The notes: a model not told the origin generated them from the sequence alone. A stretch of DNA of 64,000 nt from Pleurodeles waltl (GCF_031143425.1 NC_090443.1:1059012423-1059076422); one strand, 5' to 3'. Counted from the stretch's first letter, positions 19,785 through 31,800 are shown. Numbers and translations: made by a program.

Positions 19785-22442
19785 CTAACCTTGGCCAGTT
19801 GAGACTTTATTGTCTAAGTGGTGATAAGTAGAGAGTAGCTCTGCAATAGACTGGTTACTCCCTTTATCATCCACTATATGGTTACTTCCCTGTAGGGATG
19901 TAAACCACCCTGTTTGAAGTTTTTTAGCTAAGCAACAATGTGAAGATGTATTTTCAGAGTTTCTATCAGTAAGTTTTAGTTTAGAGCAGTGGGAATTGTC
20001 CACTGAACCTATTTGTAGTGATGGAAATGCCAGACAGGGATGCTGTCTCAGAAAAGCCATAGCTGGGCAAAAACTTTGTCCATATGGCTGGAAGAGAGAA
20101 CAGGGATGCTGTTTCTCTTGGGTTGGAGCAGGGCAGGGATGCTGTCCTATCAGCTCCACACTAGGGCAGGGATGCTGTCCTAAGTGTTGTGAGGCAGTGC
20201 AGAGTTTCTGCACTAAAGTTTCTCTGGGAGGGTTGGAGGGATGCTCCATGTTAACTAAAATGGTGCTCTTTTTCTCACCAATGTTAGTTATCCCACAGAG
20301 AGGTACTTCCACCTCAGGGAGTCCAGCTTTGCCAGCTGATGATTCCCTTGGAACAGGTGCCACCCCAGGAGAGGTTTCTCCCACCACAGGAATAGTATCC
20401 TGAATGGTAGGGTGGTTAGGGGATACTGTGATACCCTTTTTACCTGTTGATGGAGAGGGATCCTGAGTTTTCAGGCCTTCTCTCCTTTGCTTTTTCATTT
20501 CACTTGAAATGAGAGGGAACAATTCCTCAGGGATGCCCAGCATGGCTGCATGGGCATAAAACTCTACATCAGCCCAACCTGAGGCCTCTAGGTCATTACC
20601 TAAGAGACAGTCTACAGGTAAGCTAGGTGATACCACCACCTGCTTAGGGCCAGTAACTCCACCCCAACTAAACTGAATTATAGCTAAGGGAAGAAACTTA
20701 GTGGAGTTATGGACATCAATAATCTTATACTGTTGTCCAATGATGTGTTGTTCAGGAGGCACTAGGTTTTCAGTCACCAAAGTGAAACTGGCACCTGAGT
20801 CCCTGTAGGCCAAGGCCTCAACACCATTTATTGAAACTGTCTGCCTGTACTTATCCATTGTAAGGGGACAAGCAGCCAGTGTGGCAAGGCCAATGCCACT
20901 AGGTGTGACAGAAACTGTCTTGGGACTGATGACATCAGTTTTCACTATGGACCCATAAGTGAACCCAACTACACCCTTTGCTTGACTGTTGCCAGCAGTC
21001 CCACCACTAGTACCACTACTGCTAGGGGCACTAGAGCTTGATGTATTAGTGGTGGTAGGCTCAGGGGGTTTACCTGGACAGGACTTATCCCCTGGCCTAT
21101 GGCCTCTGTTTTTACACACAAAGCACCAAGGCTTTTTAATGTGTGCAGGTTGGGAAGAAGAGGAAGAATTTGTTTTATCCCCACCCTCTGAAGAGTGTTT
21201 AAGATTTGAAGTGGGATCTTTGGTTTTACCCTTATCCCCATGCTTATCTTGAGATTTTTCACCATCTTTCTTCTTATTGCCATCTTTGTCACCCCCTGTA
21301 TGAACTTTTCTGTTCACCCTTGTTCTGACCCATTTGTCTGCCTTCTTTCCCAATTCTTGGGGAGAGGTCAGATCAGAGTCTACCAGGTACTGGTGCAACA
21401 AATCAGACACACAATTATTAAGTATATGCTCTCTCAGGATTGTGTTACACAGGCTTTCATAATCAGTAACTTTACTGCCATGTAACCACCCCTCCAAGGC
21501 CTTCACTGCCTGGTCAATGAAATCAACCCAGTCTTGTGAAGACTCCTTTTTGGTCTCTCTGAACTTTATCCTGTACTGTTCAGTGGTTAAGCCATAACCA
21601 TCCAGGAGTGCATTCTTAAGAACTGTAAAATTATTGGCATCATTTTCTTTCACAGTAAGGAGCCTATCCCTACCTTTTCCACTAAATGATAGCCATAGGA
21701 TAGCAGCCCACTGCTTTTGAGGGACATCCTGTACAGCACAGGCCCTCTCAAGTGCAGCAAACCACTTGTTAATGTCATCCCCCTCCTTATAAGGGGGAAC
21801 TATCTTGTGCAGATTCCTGGAATCATGCTCTTTTGCAGGATGACTATGGGGAATACTGCTGCTGCCACCATGGGTATCTAAACCCAACTTTTGTCTTTCC
21901 TTCTCTAATTCTAAAGACTGTCTATCCAAATCCAGCTGTTGCTTCTTGAGCTTCAGTCTGGTTTGTTCCACTCTCAATCTATTGAGCTCCCTTTCTAACA
22001 ATCTGTCATCAGGGTGGGTGGGAGGGACATTTCTAGATACAGAGGTATGATGGGAATGAACAGAAGGAGACCTGTCCCTTACAGAGGGCACCCTAACAGC
22101 TTGGCTACCAGTATAATGTGAGAGCACACCATCAGTATGGTGTGATTCAACCTCTGTACCAACTATGCTAGACTGTCTAGTAATGGGCAGGCTGAGAAGT
22201 TTCTTTCCTGAACCTTTTCCTGGGGGAGTCCCTGGATCAGATTGAGAACCATTAGCTACTTTTTCACCAGATTGGGCACTTATGGCCTTATCCTGTACTC
22301 TAAGCATATTAATTAACAGTTCTAAGGAAGGATTCTTTCCTTTACTCAAACCTCTCTCTATGCAGAGACTCCTTGCTCCTTTCCAGCTAAGGTGATCATA
22401 TGCAAGTTTGGACAGTTCAACATTTTTTCCTGTGCCAGACAT
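19785..22442 (-). CDS. gag: Gag-protease polyprotein, unit 4, full length (885 aa)
   Basis: This is the structural polyprotein of the element, forming the particle that packages its RNA. Domains by residue: SAP-like helix-turn segment about 22-52; Ser/His-rich linker; strong Leu/Glu/Arg coiled coil about 146-187; capsid N-domain about 210-280; SCAN-like capsid C-domain about 285-375; Lys/Asp-rich stretch 380-425; zinc knuckle C440-C443-H448-C455, with six residues between His and the last Cys instead of four; Ser/Thr linker; retropepsin-like protease with D548-S-G here (DTG in the others) and an LLGND motif at 613-617; Pro/Ser linker; six 11-residue Q-x-x-C repeats 744-809; tail. The start ATG follows an A-run and gives the longest frame. 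RT and integrase are absent. Private Lys34; Cys332 is shared with units 5-7. Confidence 0.92.
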   Translation of the reverse strand: MSGTGKNVELSKLAYDHLSWKGARSLCIERGLSKGKNPSLELLINMLRVQDKAISAQSGEKVANGSQSDPGTPPGKGSGKKLLSLPITRQSSIVGTEVESHHTDGVLSHYTGSQAVRVPSVRDRSPSVHSHHTSVSRNVPPTHPDDRLLERELNRLRVEQTRLKLKKQQLDLDRQSLELEKERQKLGLDTHGGSSSIPHSHPAKEHDSRNLHKIVPPYKEGDDINKWFAALERACAVQDVPQKQWAAILWLSFSGKGRDRLLTVKENDANNFTVLKNALLDGYGLTTEQYRIKFRETKKESSQDWVDFIDQAVKALEGWLHGSKVTDYESLCNTILREHILNNCVSDLLHQYLVDSDLTSPQELGKKADKWVRTRVNRKVHTGGDKDGNKKKDGEKSQDKHGDKGKTKDPTSNLKHSSEGGDKTNSSSSSQPAHIKKPWCFVCKNRGHRPGDKSCPGKPPEPTTTNTSSSSAPSSSGTSGGTAGNSQAKGVVGFTYGSIVKTDVISPKTVSVTPSGIGLATLAACPLTMDKYRQTVSINGVEALAYRDSGASFTLVTENLVPPEQHIIGQQYKIIDVHNSTKFLPLAIIQFSWGGVTGPKQVVVSPSLPVDCLLGNDLEASGWADVEFYAHAAMLGIPEELFPLISSEMKKQRREGLKTQDPSPSTGKKGITVSPNHPTIQDTIPVVGETSPGVAPVPRESSAGKAGLPEVEVPLCGITNIGEKKSTILVNMEHPSNPPRETLVQKLCTASQHLGQHPCPSVELIGQHPCPAPTQEKQHPCSLFQPYGQSFCPAMAFLRQHPCLAFPSLQIGSVDNSHCSKLKLTDRNSENTSSHCCLAKKLQTGWFTSLQGSNHIVDDKGSNQSIAELLSTYHHLDNKVSTGQG
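20016..20213 (-). repeat. 33-bp in-frame Q-x-x-C repeat block (unit 4)
   Basis: Six 11-codon periods in an intact frame, in the same register as in unit 1. The Cys at each fourth position is kept here and in every other unit examined. Changes within the block in other units: Ser769 and Val791 in unit 7, Val791 in unit 8, Arg745 in unit 9. None touches a repeat cysteine. Confidence 0.85.
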
Positions 22443-22711
22443 TTTTTAGAGAGAGTTAAAGTGATAGAAAAAGAAAAAAAGTTTTCAGAACTTTTTGGAA
22501 AGACAGAAAAAACTTTTTAAACTTTTAAGAACTTTTTGAAAGTTTTAGAAGTACTTTTCAGCACTTAGAAAAGAGTGAAAAAAGGAAATGCAAAACTTTT
22601 TGGCTATGTGTATATACACTGACCTTGTTTTGTATATTTTTCTCTTATGAAAAGTACAATGACAAGAGTGGTAAGTAGTCTCAAGCACTTATCCCACCAC
22701 TGCACAACCAA

Positions 22712-25700
22712 TGTAGGAGGCTGGACTGGCTTGTAGTGAGTACCAAGGGGTACTTGCACCTTGCACCAGGCCCAGTTATCCCTTATTAGTGTATAGGGTG
22801 TCTAGCAGCTTAGGCTGATAGATAATGGTAGCTTAGCAGAGCAGCTTAGGCTGAACTAGGAGACGTGTGAAGCTACTACAGTACCACTTAGTGTCATATG
22901 CACAATATCATAAGAAAACACAATACACAGTTATACTAAAAATAAAGGTACTTTATTTTTATGACAATATGCCAAAGTATCTTAGAGTGTACCCTCAGTG
23001 AGAGGATAGGAAATATACACAAGATATATATACACAATAGCAAAAATATGCAGTATAGTCTTAGAAAACAGTGCAAACAATGTATAGTTACAATAGGATG
23101 CAATGGGGAAACATAGGGATAGGGGCAACACAAACCATATACTCCAAAAGTGGAATGCGAACCACGAATGGACCCCAAACCTATGTGACCTTGTAGAGGG
23201 TCGCTGGGACTATTAGAAAATAGTGAGAGTTAGAAAAATAACCCTCCCCAAGACCCTGAAAAGTGAGTGCAAAGTGCACTAAAGTTCCCCTAAGGACAAA
23301 AGAGTCGTGTTAGAGGAATAATGCAGGAAAGACACAAACCAGCAATGCAACAACTGTGGATTTCCAATCTAGGGTACCTGTGGAACAAGGGGACCAAGTC
23401 CAAAAGTCACAAGCAAGTCGGAGATGGGCAGATGCCCAGGAAATGCCAGCTGCGGGTGCAAAGAAGCTTCGACTGGACAGAAGAAGCGGAGGTTTCTGCA
23501 GGAACGAAAAGGGCTAGAGACTTCCCCTTTGGTGGACGGATCCCTCTTGCCTTGGAAAGTCGTGCAGAAGTGTTTTCCCGCCGGAAGGACGCCAACAAGC
23601 CTTGCTACACGCAAATCGTTTGTTTGGCGTTTTTGGACGCTGCTGGGGCCAATGAGGGACCAGGAGGTCGCAAATTAAACCTGCAGAGAGAGGAGACGTC
23701 CAGCAAGACAAAGAGCCCTCACTGAAGCAGGTAGCACCCGGAGAAGGGCCAGAAACAGGCACTACAAGGATGCGTGAAACGGTGCTCGCCGAAGTTGCAC
23801 AAAGGAGTCCCACGTCGCCGGAGACCAACTTAGAAAGTCGTGCAAGGCAGGTTAGAGTGCCGTGAACCCAGGCTTGGCTGTGCACGAAAGATTTCCGCCG
23901 GAGCTGCACAGGGGCCGGAGTAGCTTGCAAAGTCGCGGTTCCCAGCAATGCAGCCCAGCGAGGTGAGGCAAGGACTTACCTCCACCAAACTTGGGCTGAA
24001 GAGTCACTGGACTGTGCGGGTCACTTGGACAGAGTCGCTGGATTCGAGGGACCTCGCTCGTCGTGCTGAGAGGAGACCCAAGGGACCGGTGATGCAGCTT
24101 TTTGGTGCCTGCGGTTGCAGGGGGAAGATTCCGTCGACCCACGGGAGATTTCTTCGGAGCTTCTGGTGCAGAGAGGAGGCAGGCTACCCCCACAGCATGC
24201 ACAAGCAGGAAAACAGTCGAGAAGGCGGCAGGATCAGCGTTACAGAGTTGCAGTAGTCGTCTTTGCTACCATGTTGCAGGTTTGCAGGCTTCCAGCGCGG
24301 TCAGCGGTCGTTTCCTTATCAGAAGGTGAAGAGAGAGATGCAGAGGAACTCGGCTGAGCTCATGCATTCGTTATCTAAAGTTTCCCCAGAGACAGAGACC
24401 CTAAATAGCCAGAAAAGAGGGTTTGGCTACCTAGGAGAGAGGAAAGGCTACTAACACCTGAAGGAGCCTATCAGCAGGAGTCTCTGACGTCACCTGGTGG
24501 CACTGGCCACTCAGAGCAGTCCAGTGTGCCAGCAGCACCTCTGTTTCCAAGATGGCAGAGGTCTGGAGCACACTGGAGGAGCTCTGGACACCTCCCAGGG
24601 GAGGTGCAGGTCAGGGGAGTGGTCACTCCCCTTTCCTTTGTCCAGTTTCGCGCCAGAGCAGGGGCTAAGGGGTCCCTGAACCGGTGTAGACTGGCTTATG
24701 CAGAATTGGGCACATCTGTGCCCAACAAAGCATTTCCAGAGGCTGGGGGAGGCTACTCCTCCCCTGCCTTCACACCATTTTCCAAAGGGAGAGGGTGTCA
24801 CACCCTCTCTCAGAGGAAGTTCTTTGTTCTGCCATCCTGGGCCAGGCCTGGTTGGACCCCAGGAGGGCAGCTGCCTGTCTGAGGGGTTGGCAGCAGCAGC
24901 AGCTGCAGTGAAACCCCAGGAAGGGCAGTCTGGCAGTACCAGGGTCTGTGCTACAGACCACTGGGATCATGGAATTGTACCAACAATGCCAGGATGGCAT
25001 AGAGGGGGCAATTCCATGATCATAGACATGTTACATGGCCATATTCAGAGTTACCATGGTGAAGCTACATATAGGTAGTGACCTATATGTAGTGCACGCG
25101 TGTAATGGTGTCCCCGCACTCACAAAGTTCAGTGAATTGGCTCTGAACAATGTGGGGGCACCTTGGCTAGTGCCAGGGTGCCCTCACACTAAGTAACTTT
25201 GCACCTAACCTTTACCAGGTAAAGGTTAGACATATAGGTGACTTATAAGTTACTTAAGTGCAGTGTAAAATGGCTGTGAAATAACGTGGACGTTATTTCA
25301 CTCAGGCTGCAGTGGCAGGCCTGTGTAAGAATTGTCAGAGCTCCCTATGGGTGGCAAAAGAAATGCTGCAGCCCATAGGGATCTCCTGGAACCCCAATAC
25401 CCTGGGTAACTCAGTACCATATACTAGGGAATTATAAGGGTGTTCCAGTAAGCCAATGTAAATTGGTAAAATTGGTCACTAGCCTGTTAGTGACAATTTG
25501 AAGTAATGAGAGAGCATAACCACTGAGGTTCTGGTTAGCAGAGCCTCAGTGAGACAGTTAGGCACCACACAGGGAACATATACATGCACACCTATGAGCA
25601 CTGGGGCCCTGTGTGACAGGGTCCCAGTGACACATACATATAGGCCACAAACCTATGAGCACTGGGGTCCTGACCAGCAGGATCCCAGTGACACATAACA

Positions 25701-25856
25701 AACATACTGAAAACATAGTGTTTTCACTATGAGCACTGAGGCCTGGCTATCAGGATCCCAGTGAGACAGTGAAAACAGTGACAAACACTCTGACATACAC
25801 TCAAAAACAGGCCAAAAGTGGGGGTAACAAGGCTAGAAAGAGACTACCTTCTCACA
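22712..25856 (-). repeat. LTR5 (3145 bp)
   Basis: CRE at 24485-24492. It shares the AACTCAG variant (near 25409) only with LTR6, and the CTCTTGCC variant in the CpG-rich part with LTR6-8. Private changes near 23640-23710 include CCAATGAGG and AAATTAAACC. Confidence 0.93.
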
Positions 25857-25890
25857 CAACCCCCCCCCCCCCAAACGAAGGACAATAAGG

Positions 25891-28548
25891 CTAACCTTGG
25901 CCAGTTGAGACTTTATTGTCTAAGTGGTGATAAGTAGAGAGTAGCTCTGCAATAGACTGGTTACTCCCTTTATCATCCACTATATGGTTACTACCCTGTA
26001 GGGATGTAAACCACCCTGTTTGAAGTTTTTTAGCTAAGCAACAATGTGAAGATGTATTTTCAGAGTTTCTATCAGTAAGTTTTAGTTTAGAGCAGTGGGA
26101 ATTGTCCACTGAACCTATTTGTAGTGATGGAAATGCCAGACAGGGATGCTGTCTCAGAAAAGCCATAGCTGGGCAAAAACTTTGTCCATATGGCTGGAAG
26201 AGAGAACAGGGATGCTGTTTCTCTTGGGTTGGAGCAGGGCAGGGATGCTGTCCTATCAGCTCCACACTAGGGCAGGGATGCTGTCCTAAGTGTTGTGAGG
26301 CAGTGCAGAGTTTCTGCACTAAAGTTTCTCTGGGAGGGTTGGAGGGATGCTCCATGTTAACTAAAATGGTGCTCTTTTTCTCACCAATGTTAGTTATCCC
26401 ACAGAGAGGTACTTCCACCTCAAGGAGTCCAGCTTTGCCAGCTGATGATTCCCTTGGAACAGGTGCCACCCCAGGAGAGGTTTCTCCCACCACAGGAATA
26501 GTATCCTGAATGGTAGGGTGGTTAGGGGATACTGTGATACCCTTTTTACCTGTTGATGGAGAGGGATCCTGAGTTTTCAGGCCTTCTCTCCTTTGCTTTT
26601 TCATTTCACTTGAAATGAGAGGGAACAATTCCTCAGGGATGCCCAGCATGGCTGCATGGGCATAAAACTCTACATCAGCCCAACCTGAGGCCTCTAGGTC
26701 ATTACCTAAGAGACAGTCTACAGGTAAGCTAGGTGATACCACCACCTGCTTAGGGCCAGTAACTCCACCCCAACTAAACTGAATTATAGCTAAGGGAAGA
26801 AACTTAGTGGAGTTATGGACATCAATAATCTTATACTGTTGTCCAATGATGTGTTGTTCAGGAGGCACTAGGTTTTCAGTCACCAAAGTGAAACTGGCAC
26901 CTGTGTCCCTGTAGGCCAAGGCCTCAACACCATTTATTGAAACTGTCTGCCTGTACTTATCCATTGTAAGGGGACAAGCAGCCAGTGTGGCAAGGCCAAT
27001 GCCACTAGGTGTGACAGAAACTGTCTTGGGACTGATGACATCAGTTTTCACTATGGACCCATAAGTGAACCCAACTACACCCTTTGCTTGACTGTTGCCA
27101 GCAGTCCCACCACTAGTACCACTACTGCTAGGGGCACTAGAGCTTGATGTATTAGTGGTGGTAGGCTCAGGGGGTTTACCTGGACAGGACTTATCCCCTG
27201 GCCTATGGCCTCTGTTTTTACACACAAAGCACCAAGGCTTTTTAATGTGTGCAGGTTGGGAAGAAGAGGAAGAATTTGTTTTATCCCCACCCTCTGAAGA
27301 GTGTTTAAGATTTGAAGTGGGATCTTTGGTTTTACCCTTATCCCCATGCTTATCTTGAGATTTTTCACCATCTTTCTTCTTATTGCCATCTTTGTCACCC
27401 CCTGTATGAACTTTTCTGTTCACCCTTGTTCTGACCCATTTGTCTGCCTTCTTTCCCAATTCTTGGGGAGAGGTCAGATCAGAGTCTACCAGGTACTGGT
27501 GCAACAAATCAGACACACAATTATTAAGTATATGCTCTCTCAGGATTGTGTTACACAGGCTTTCATAATCAGTAACTTTACTGCCATGTAACCACCCCTC
27601 CAAGGCCTTCACTGCCTGGTCAATGAAATCAACCCAGTCTTGTGAAGACTCCTTTTTGGTCTCTCTGAACTTTATCCTGTACTGTTCAGTGGTTAAGCCA
27701 TAACCATCCAGGAGTGCATTCTTAAGAACTGTAAAATTATTGGCATCATTTTCTTTCACAGTAAGGAGCCTATCCCTACCTTTTCCACTAAATGATAGCC
27801 ATAGGATAGCAGCCCACTGCTTTTGAGGGACATCCTGTACAGCACAGGCCCTCTCAAGTGCAGCAAACCACTTGTTAATGTCATCCCCCTCCTTATAAGG
27901 GGGAACTATCTTGTGCAGATTCCTGGAATCATGCTCTTTTGCAGGATGACTATGGGGAATACTGCTGCTGCCACCATGGGTATCTAAACCCAACTTTTGT
28001 CTTTCCTTCTCTAATTCTAAAGACTGTCTATCCAAATCAAGCTGTTGCTTCTTGAGCTTCAGTCTGGTTTGTTCCACTCTCAATCTATTGAGCTCCCTTT
28101 CTAACAATCTGTCATCAGGGTGGGTGGGAGGGACATTTCTAGATACAGAGGTATGATGGGAATGAACAGAAGGAGACCTGTCCCTTACAGAGGGCACCCT
28201 AACAGCTTGGCTACCAGTATAATGTGAGAGCACACCATCAGTATGGTGTGATTCAACCTCTGTACCAACTATGCTAGACTGTCTAGTAATGGGCAGGCTG
28301 AGAAGTTTCTTTCCTGAACCTTTTCCTGGGGGAGTCCCTGGATCAGATTGAGAACCATTAGCTACTTTTTCACCAGATTGGGCACTTATGGCCTTATCCT
28401 GTACTCTAAGCATATTAATTAACAGTTCTAAGGAAGGATTCTTCCCTACACTCAAACCTCTCTCTATGCAGAGACTCCTTGCTCCTTTCCAGCTAAGGTG
28501 ATCATATGCAAGTTTGGACAGTTCAACATTTTTTCCTGTGCCAGACAT
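25891..28548 (-). CDS. gag: Gag-protease polyprotein, unit 5, full length (885 aa)
   Basis: Full-length open frame with DTG at the protease site and the standard zinc-knuckle ligands. At protein level it differs from unit 6 only by Leu709 in place of Pro. A silent codon change in the coiled coil is shared with unit 2 rather than with its neighbours. The polypurine run beyond its stop is the longest of the ten (13). Confidence 0.92.
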   Translation of the reverse strand: MSGTGKNVELSKLAYDHLSWKGARSLCIERGLSVGKNPSLELLINMLRVQDKAISAQSGEKVANGSQSDPGTPPGKGSGKKLLSLPITRQSSIVGTEVESHHTDGVLSHYTGSQAVRVPSVRDRSPSVHSHHTSVSRNVPPTHPDDRLLERELNRLRVEQTRLKLKKQQLDLDRQSLELEKERQKLGLDTHGGSSSIPHSHPAKEHDSRNLHKIVPPYKEGDDINKWFAALERACAVQDVPQKQWAAILWLSFSGKGRDRLLTVKENDANNFTVLKNALLDGYGLTTEQYRIKFRETKKESSQDWVDFIDQAVKALEGWLHGSKVTDYESLCNTILREHILNNCVSDLLHQYLVDSDLTSPQELGKKADKWVRTRVNRKVHTGGDKDGNKKKDGEKSQDKHGDKGKTKDPTSNLKHSSEGGDKTNSSSSSQPAHIKKPWCFVCKNRGHRPGDKSCPGKPPEPTTTNTSSSSAPSSSGTSGGTAGNSQAKGVVGFTYGSIVKTDVISPKTVSVTPSGIGLATLAACPLTMDKYRQTVSINGVEALAYRDTGASFTLVTENLVPPEQHIIGQQYKIIDVHNSTKFLPLAIIQFSWGGVTGPKQVVVSPSLPVDCLLGNDLEASGWADVEFYAHAAMLGIPEELFPLISSEMKKQRREGLKTQDPSPSTGKKGITVSPNHPTIQDTIPVVGETSPGVAPVPRESSAGKAGLLEVEVPLCGITNIGEKKSTILVNMEHPSNPPRETLVQKLCTASQHLGQHPCPSVELIGQHPCPAPTQEKQHPCSLFQPYGQSFCPAMAFLRQHPCLAFPSLQIGSVDNSHCSKLKLTDRNSENTSSHCCLAKKLQTGWFTSLQGSNHIVDDKGSNQSIAELLSTYHHLDNKVSTGQG

Positions 28549-28817
28549 TTTTTAGAGAGAGTTAAAGTGATAGAAAAAGAAAAAAAGTTTTCAGAACTTT
28601 TTGGAAAGACAGAAAAAACTTTTTAAACTTTTAAGAACTTTTTGAAAGTTTTAGAAGTACTTTTCAGCACTTAGAAAAGAGTGAAAAAAGGAAATGCAAA
28701 ACTTTTTGGCTATGTGTATATACACTGACCTTGTTTTGTATATTTTTCTCTTATGAAAAGTACAATGACAAGAGTGGTAAGTAGTCTCAAGCACTTATCC
28801 CACCACTGCACAACCAA

Positions 28818-31800
28818 TGTAGGAGGCTGGACTGGCTTGTAGTGAGTACCAAGGGGTACTTGCACCTTGCACCAGGCCCAGTTATCCCTTATTAGTGTAT
28901 AGGGTGTCTAGCAGCTTAGGCTGATAGATAATGGTAGCTTAGCAGAGCAGCTTAGGCTGAACTAGGAGACGTGTGAAGCTACTACAGTACCACTTAGTGT
29001 CATATGCACAATATCATAAGAAAACACAATACACAGTTATACTAAAAATAAAGGTACTTTATTTTTATGACAATATGCCAAAGTATCTTAGAGTGTACCC
29101 TCAGTGAGAGGATAGGAAATATACACAAGATATATATACACAATAGCAAAAATATGCAGTATAGTCTTAGAAAACAGTGCAAACAATGTATAGTTACAAT
29201 AGGATGCAATGGGGAAACATAGGGATAGGGGCAACACAAACCATATACTCCAAAAGTGGAATGCGAACCACGAATGGACCCCAAACCTATGTGACCTTGT
29301 AGAGGGTCGCTGGGACTATTAGAAAATAGTGAGAGTTAGAAAAATAACCCTCCCCAAGACCCTGAAAAGTGAGTGCAAAGTGCACTAAAGTTCCCCTAAG
29401 GACAAAAGAGTTGTGTTAGAGGAATAATGCAGGAAAGACACAAACCAGCAATGCAACAACTGTGGATTTCCAATCTAGGGTACCTGTGGAACAAGGGGAC
29501 CAAGTCCAAAAGTCACAAGCAAGTCGGAGATGGGCAGATGCCCAGGAAATGCCAGCTGCGGGTGCAAAGAAGCTTCGACTGGACAGAAGAAGCGGAGGTT
29601 TCTGCAGGAACGAAAAGGGCTAGAGACTTCCCTTTTGGTGGACGGATCCCTCTTGCCTTGGAAAGTCGTGCAGAAGTGTTTTCCCGCCGGAAGGACGCCA
29701 ACAAGCCTTGCTACACGTAAATCGTTCGTTTGGCGTTTTTGGACGCTGCTGGGGCCAAGGAGGGACCAGGAGGTCGCAAATTGGACCTGCAGAGAGAAGG
29801 GACGTCGAGCAAGACAAAGAGCCCTCACTGAAGCAGGTAGCACCCGGAGAAGTGCCAGAAACAGGCACTACGAGGATGCGTGAAACGGTGCTCGCCGAAG
29901 TTGCACAAAGGAGTCCCACGTCGCCGGAGACCAACTTAGAAAGTCGTGCAAGGCAGGTTAGAGTGCCGTGAACCCAGGCTTGGCTGTGCACGAAAGATTT
30001 CCGCCAGAAGTGCACAGGGGCCGGAGTAGCTTGCAAAGTCGCGGTTCCCAGCAATGCAGCCCAGCGAGGTGAGGCAAGGACTTACCTCCACCAAACTTGG
30101 GCTGAAGAGTCACTGGACTGTGCGGGTCACTTGGACAGAGTCGCTGGATTCGAGGGACCTCGCTCGTCGTGCTGAGAGGAGACCCAAGGGACCGGTGATG
30201 CAGCTTTTTGGTGCCTGCGGTTGCAGGGGGAAGATTCCGTCGACCCACGGGAGATTTCTTCGGAGCTTCTGGTGCAGAGAGGAGGCAGGCTACCCCCACA
30301 GCATGCACAAGCAGGAAAACAGTCGAGAAGGCGGCAGGATCAGCGTTACAGAGTTGCAGTAGTCGTCTTTGCTACTATGTTGCAGGTTTGCAGGCTTCCA
30401 GCGCGGTCAGCGGTCGTTTCCTTATCAGAAGGTGAAGAGAGAGATGCAGAGGAACTCGGCTGAGCTCATGCATTCATTATCTAAAGTTTCCCCAGAGACA
30501 GAGACCCTAAATAGCCAGAAAAGAGGGTTTGGCTTCCTAGGAGAGAGGAAAGGCTACTAACACCTGAAGGAGCCTATCAGCAGGAGTCTCTGACGTCACC
30601 TGGTGGCACTGGCCACTCAGAGCAGTCCAGTGTGCCAGCAGCACCTCTGTTTCCAAGATGGCAGAGGTCTGGAGCACACTGGAGGAGCTCTGGACACCTC
30701 CCAGGGGAGGTGCAGGTCAGGGGAGTGGTCACTCCCCTTTCCTTTGTCCAGTTTCGCGCCAGAGCAGGGGCTAAGGGGTCCCTGAACCGGTGTAGACTGG
30801 CTTATGCAGAATTGGGCACATCTGTGCCCAACAAAGCATTTCCAGAGGCTGGGGGAGGCTACTCCTCCCCTGCCTTCACACCATTTTCCAAAGGGAGAGG
30901 GTGTCACACCCTCTCTCAGAGGAAGTTCTTTGTTCTGCCATCCTGGGCCAGGCCTGGTTGGACCCCAGGAGGGCAGCTGCCTGTCTGAGGGGTTGGCAGC
31001 AGCAGCAGCTGCAGTGAAACCCCAGGAAGGGCAGTCTGGCAGTACCAGGGTCTGTGCTACAGACCACTGGGATCATGGAATTGTACCAACAATGCCAGGA
31101 TGGCATAGAGGGGGCAATTCCATGATCATAGACATGTTACATGGCCATATTCGGAGTTACCATGGTGAAGCTACATATAGGTAGTGACCTATATGTAGTG
31201 CACGCGTGTAATGGTGTCCCCGCACTCACAAAGTTCAGTGAATTGGCTCTGAACAATGTGGGGGCACCTTGGCTAGTGCCAGGGTGCCCTCACACTAAGT
31301 AACTTTGCACCTAACCTTTACCAGGTAAAGGTTAGACATATAGGTGACTTATAAGTTACTTAAGTGCAGTGTAAAATGGCTGTGAAATAACGTGGACGTT
31401 ATTTCACTCAGGCTGCAGTGGCAGGCCTGTGTAAGAATTGTCAGAGCTCCCTATGGGTGGCAAAAGAAATGCTGCAGCCCATAGGGATCTCCTGGAACCC
31501 CAATACCCTGGGTAACTCAGTACCATATACTAGGGAATTATAAGGGTGTTCCAGTAAGCCAATGTAAATTGGTAAAATTGGTCACTAGCCTGTTAGTGAC
31601 AATTTGAAGTAATGAGAGAGCATAACCACTGAGGTTCTGGTTAGCAGAGCCTCAGTGAGACAGTTAGGCACCACACAGGGAACATATACATGCACACCTA
31701 TGAGCACTGGGGCCCTGTGTGACAGGGTCCCAGTGACACATACATATAGGCCACAAACCTATGAGCACTGGGGTCCTGACCAGCAGGATCCCAGTGACAC

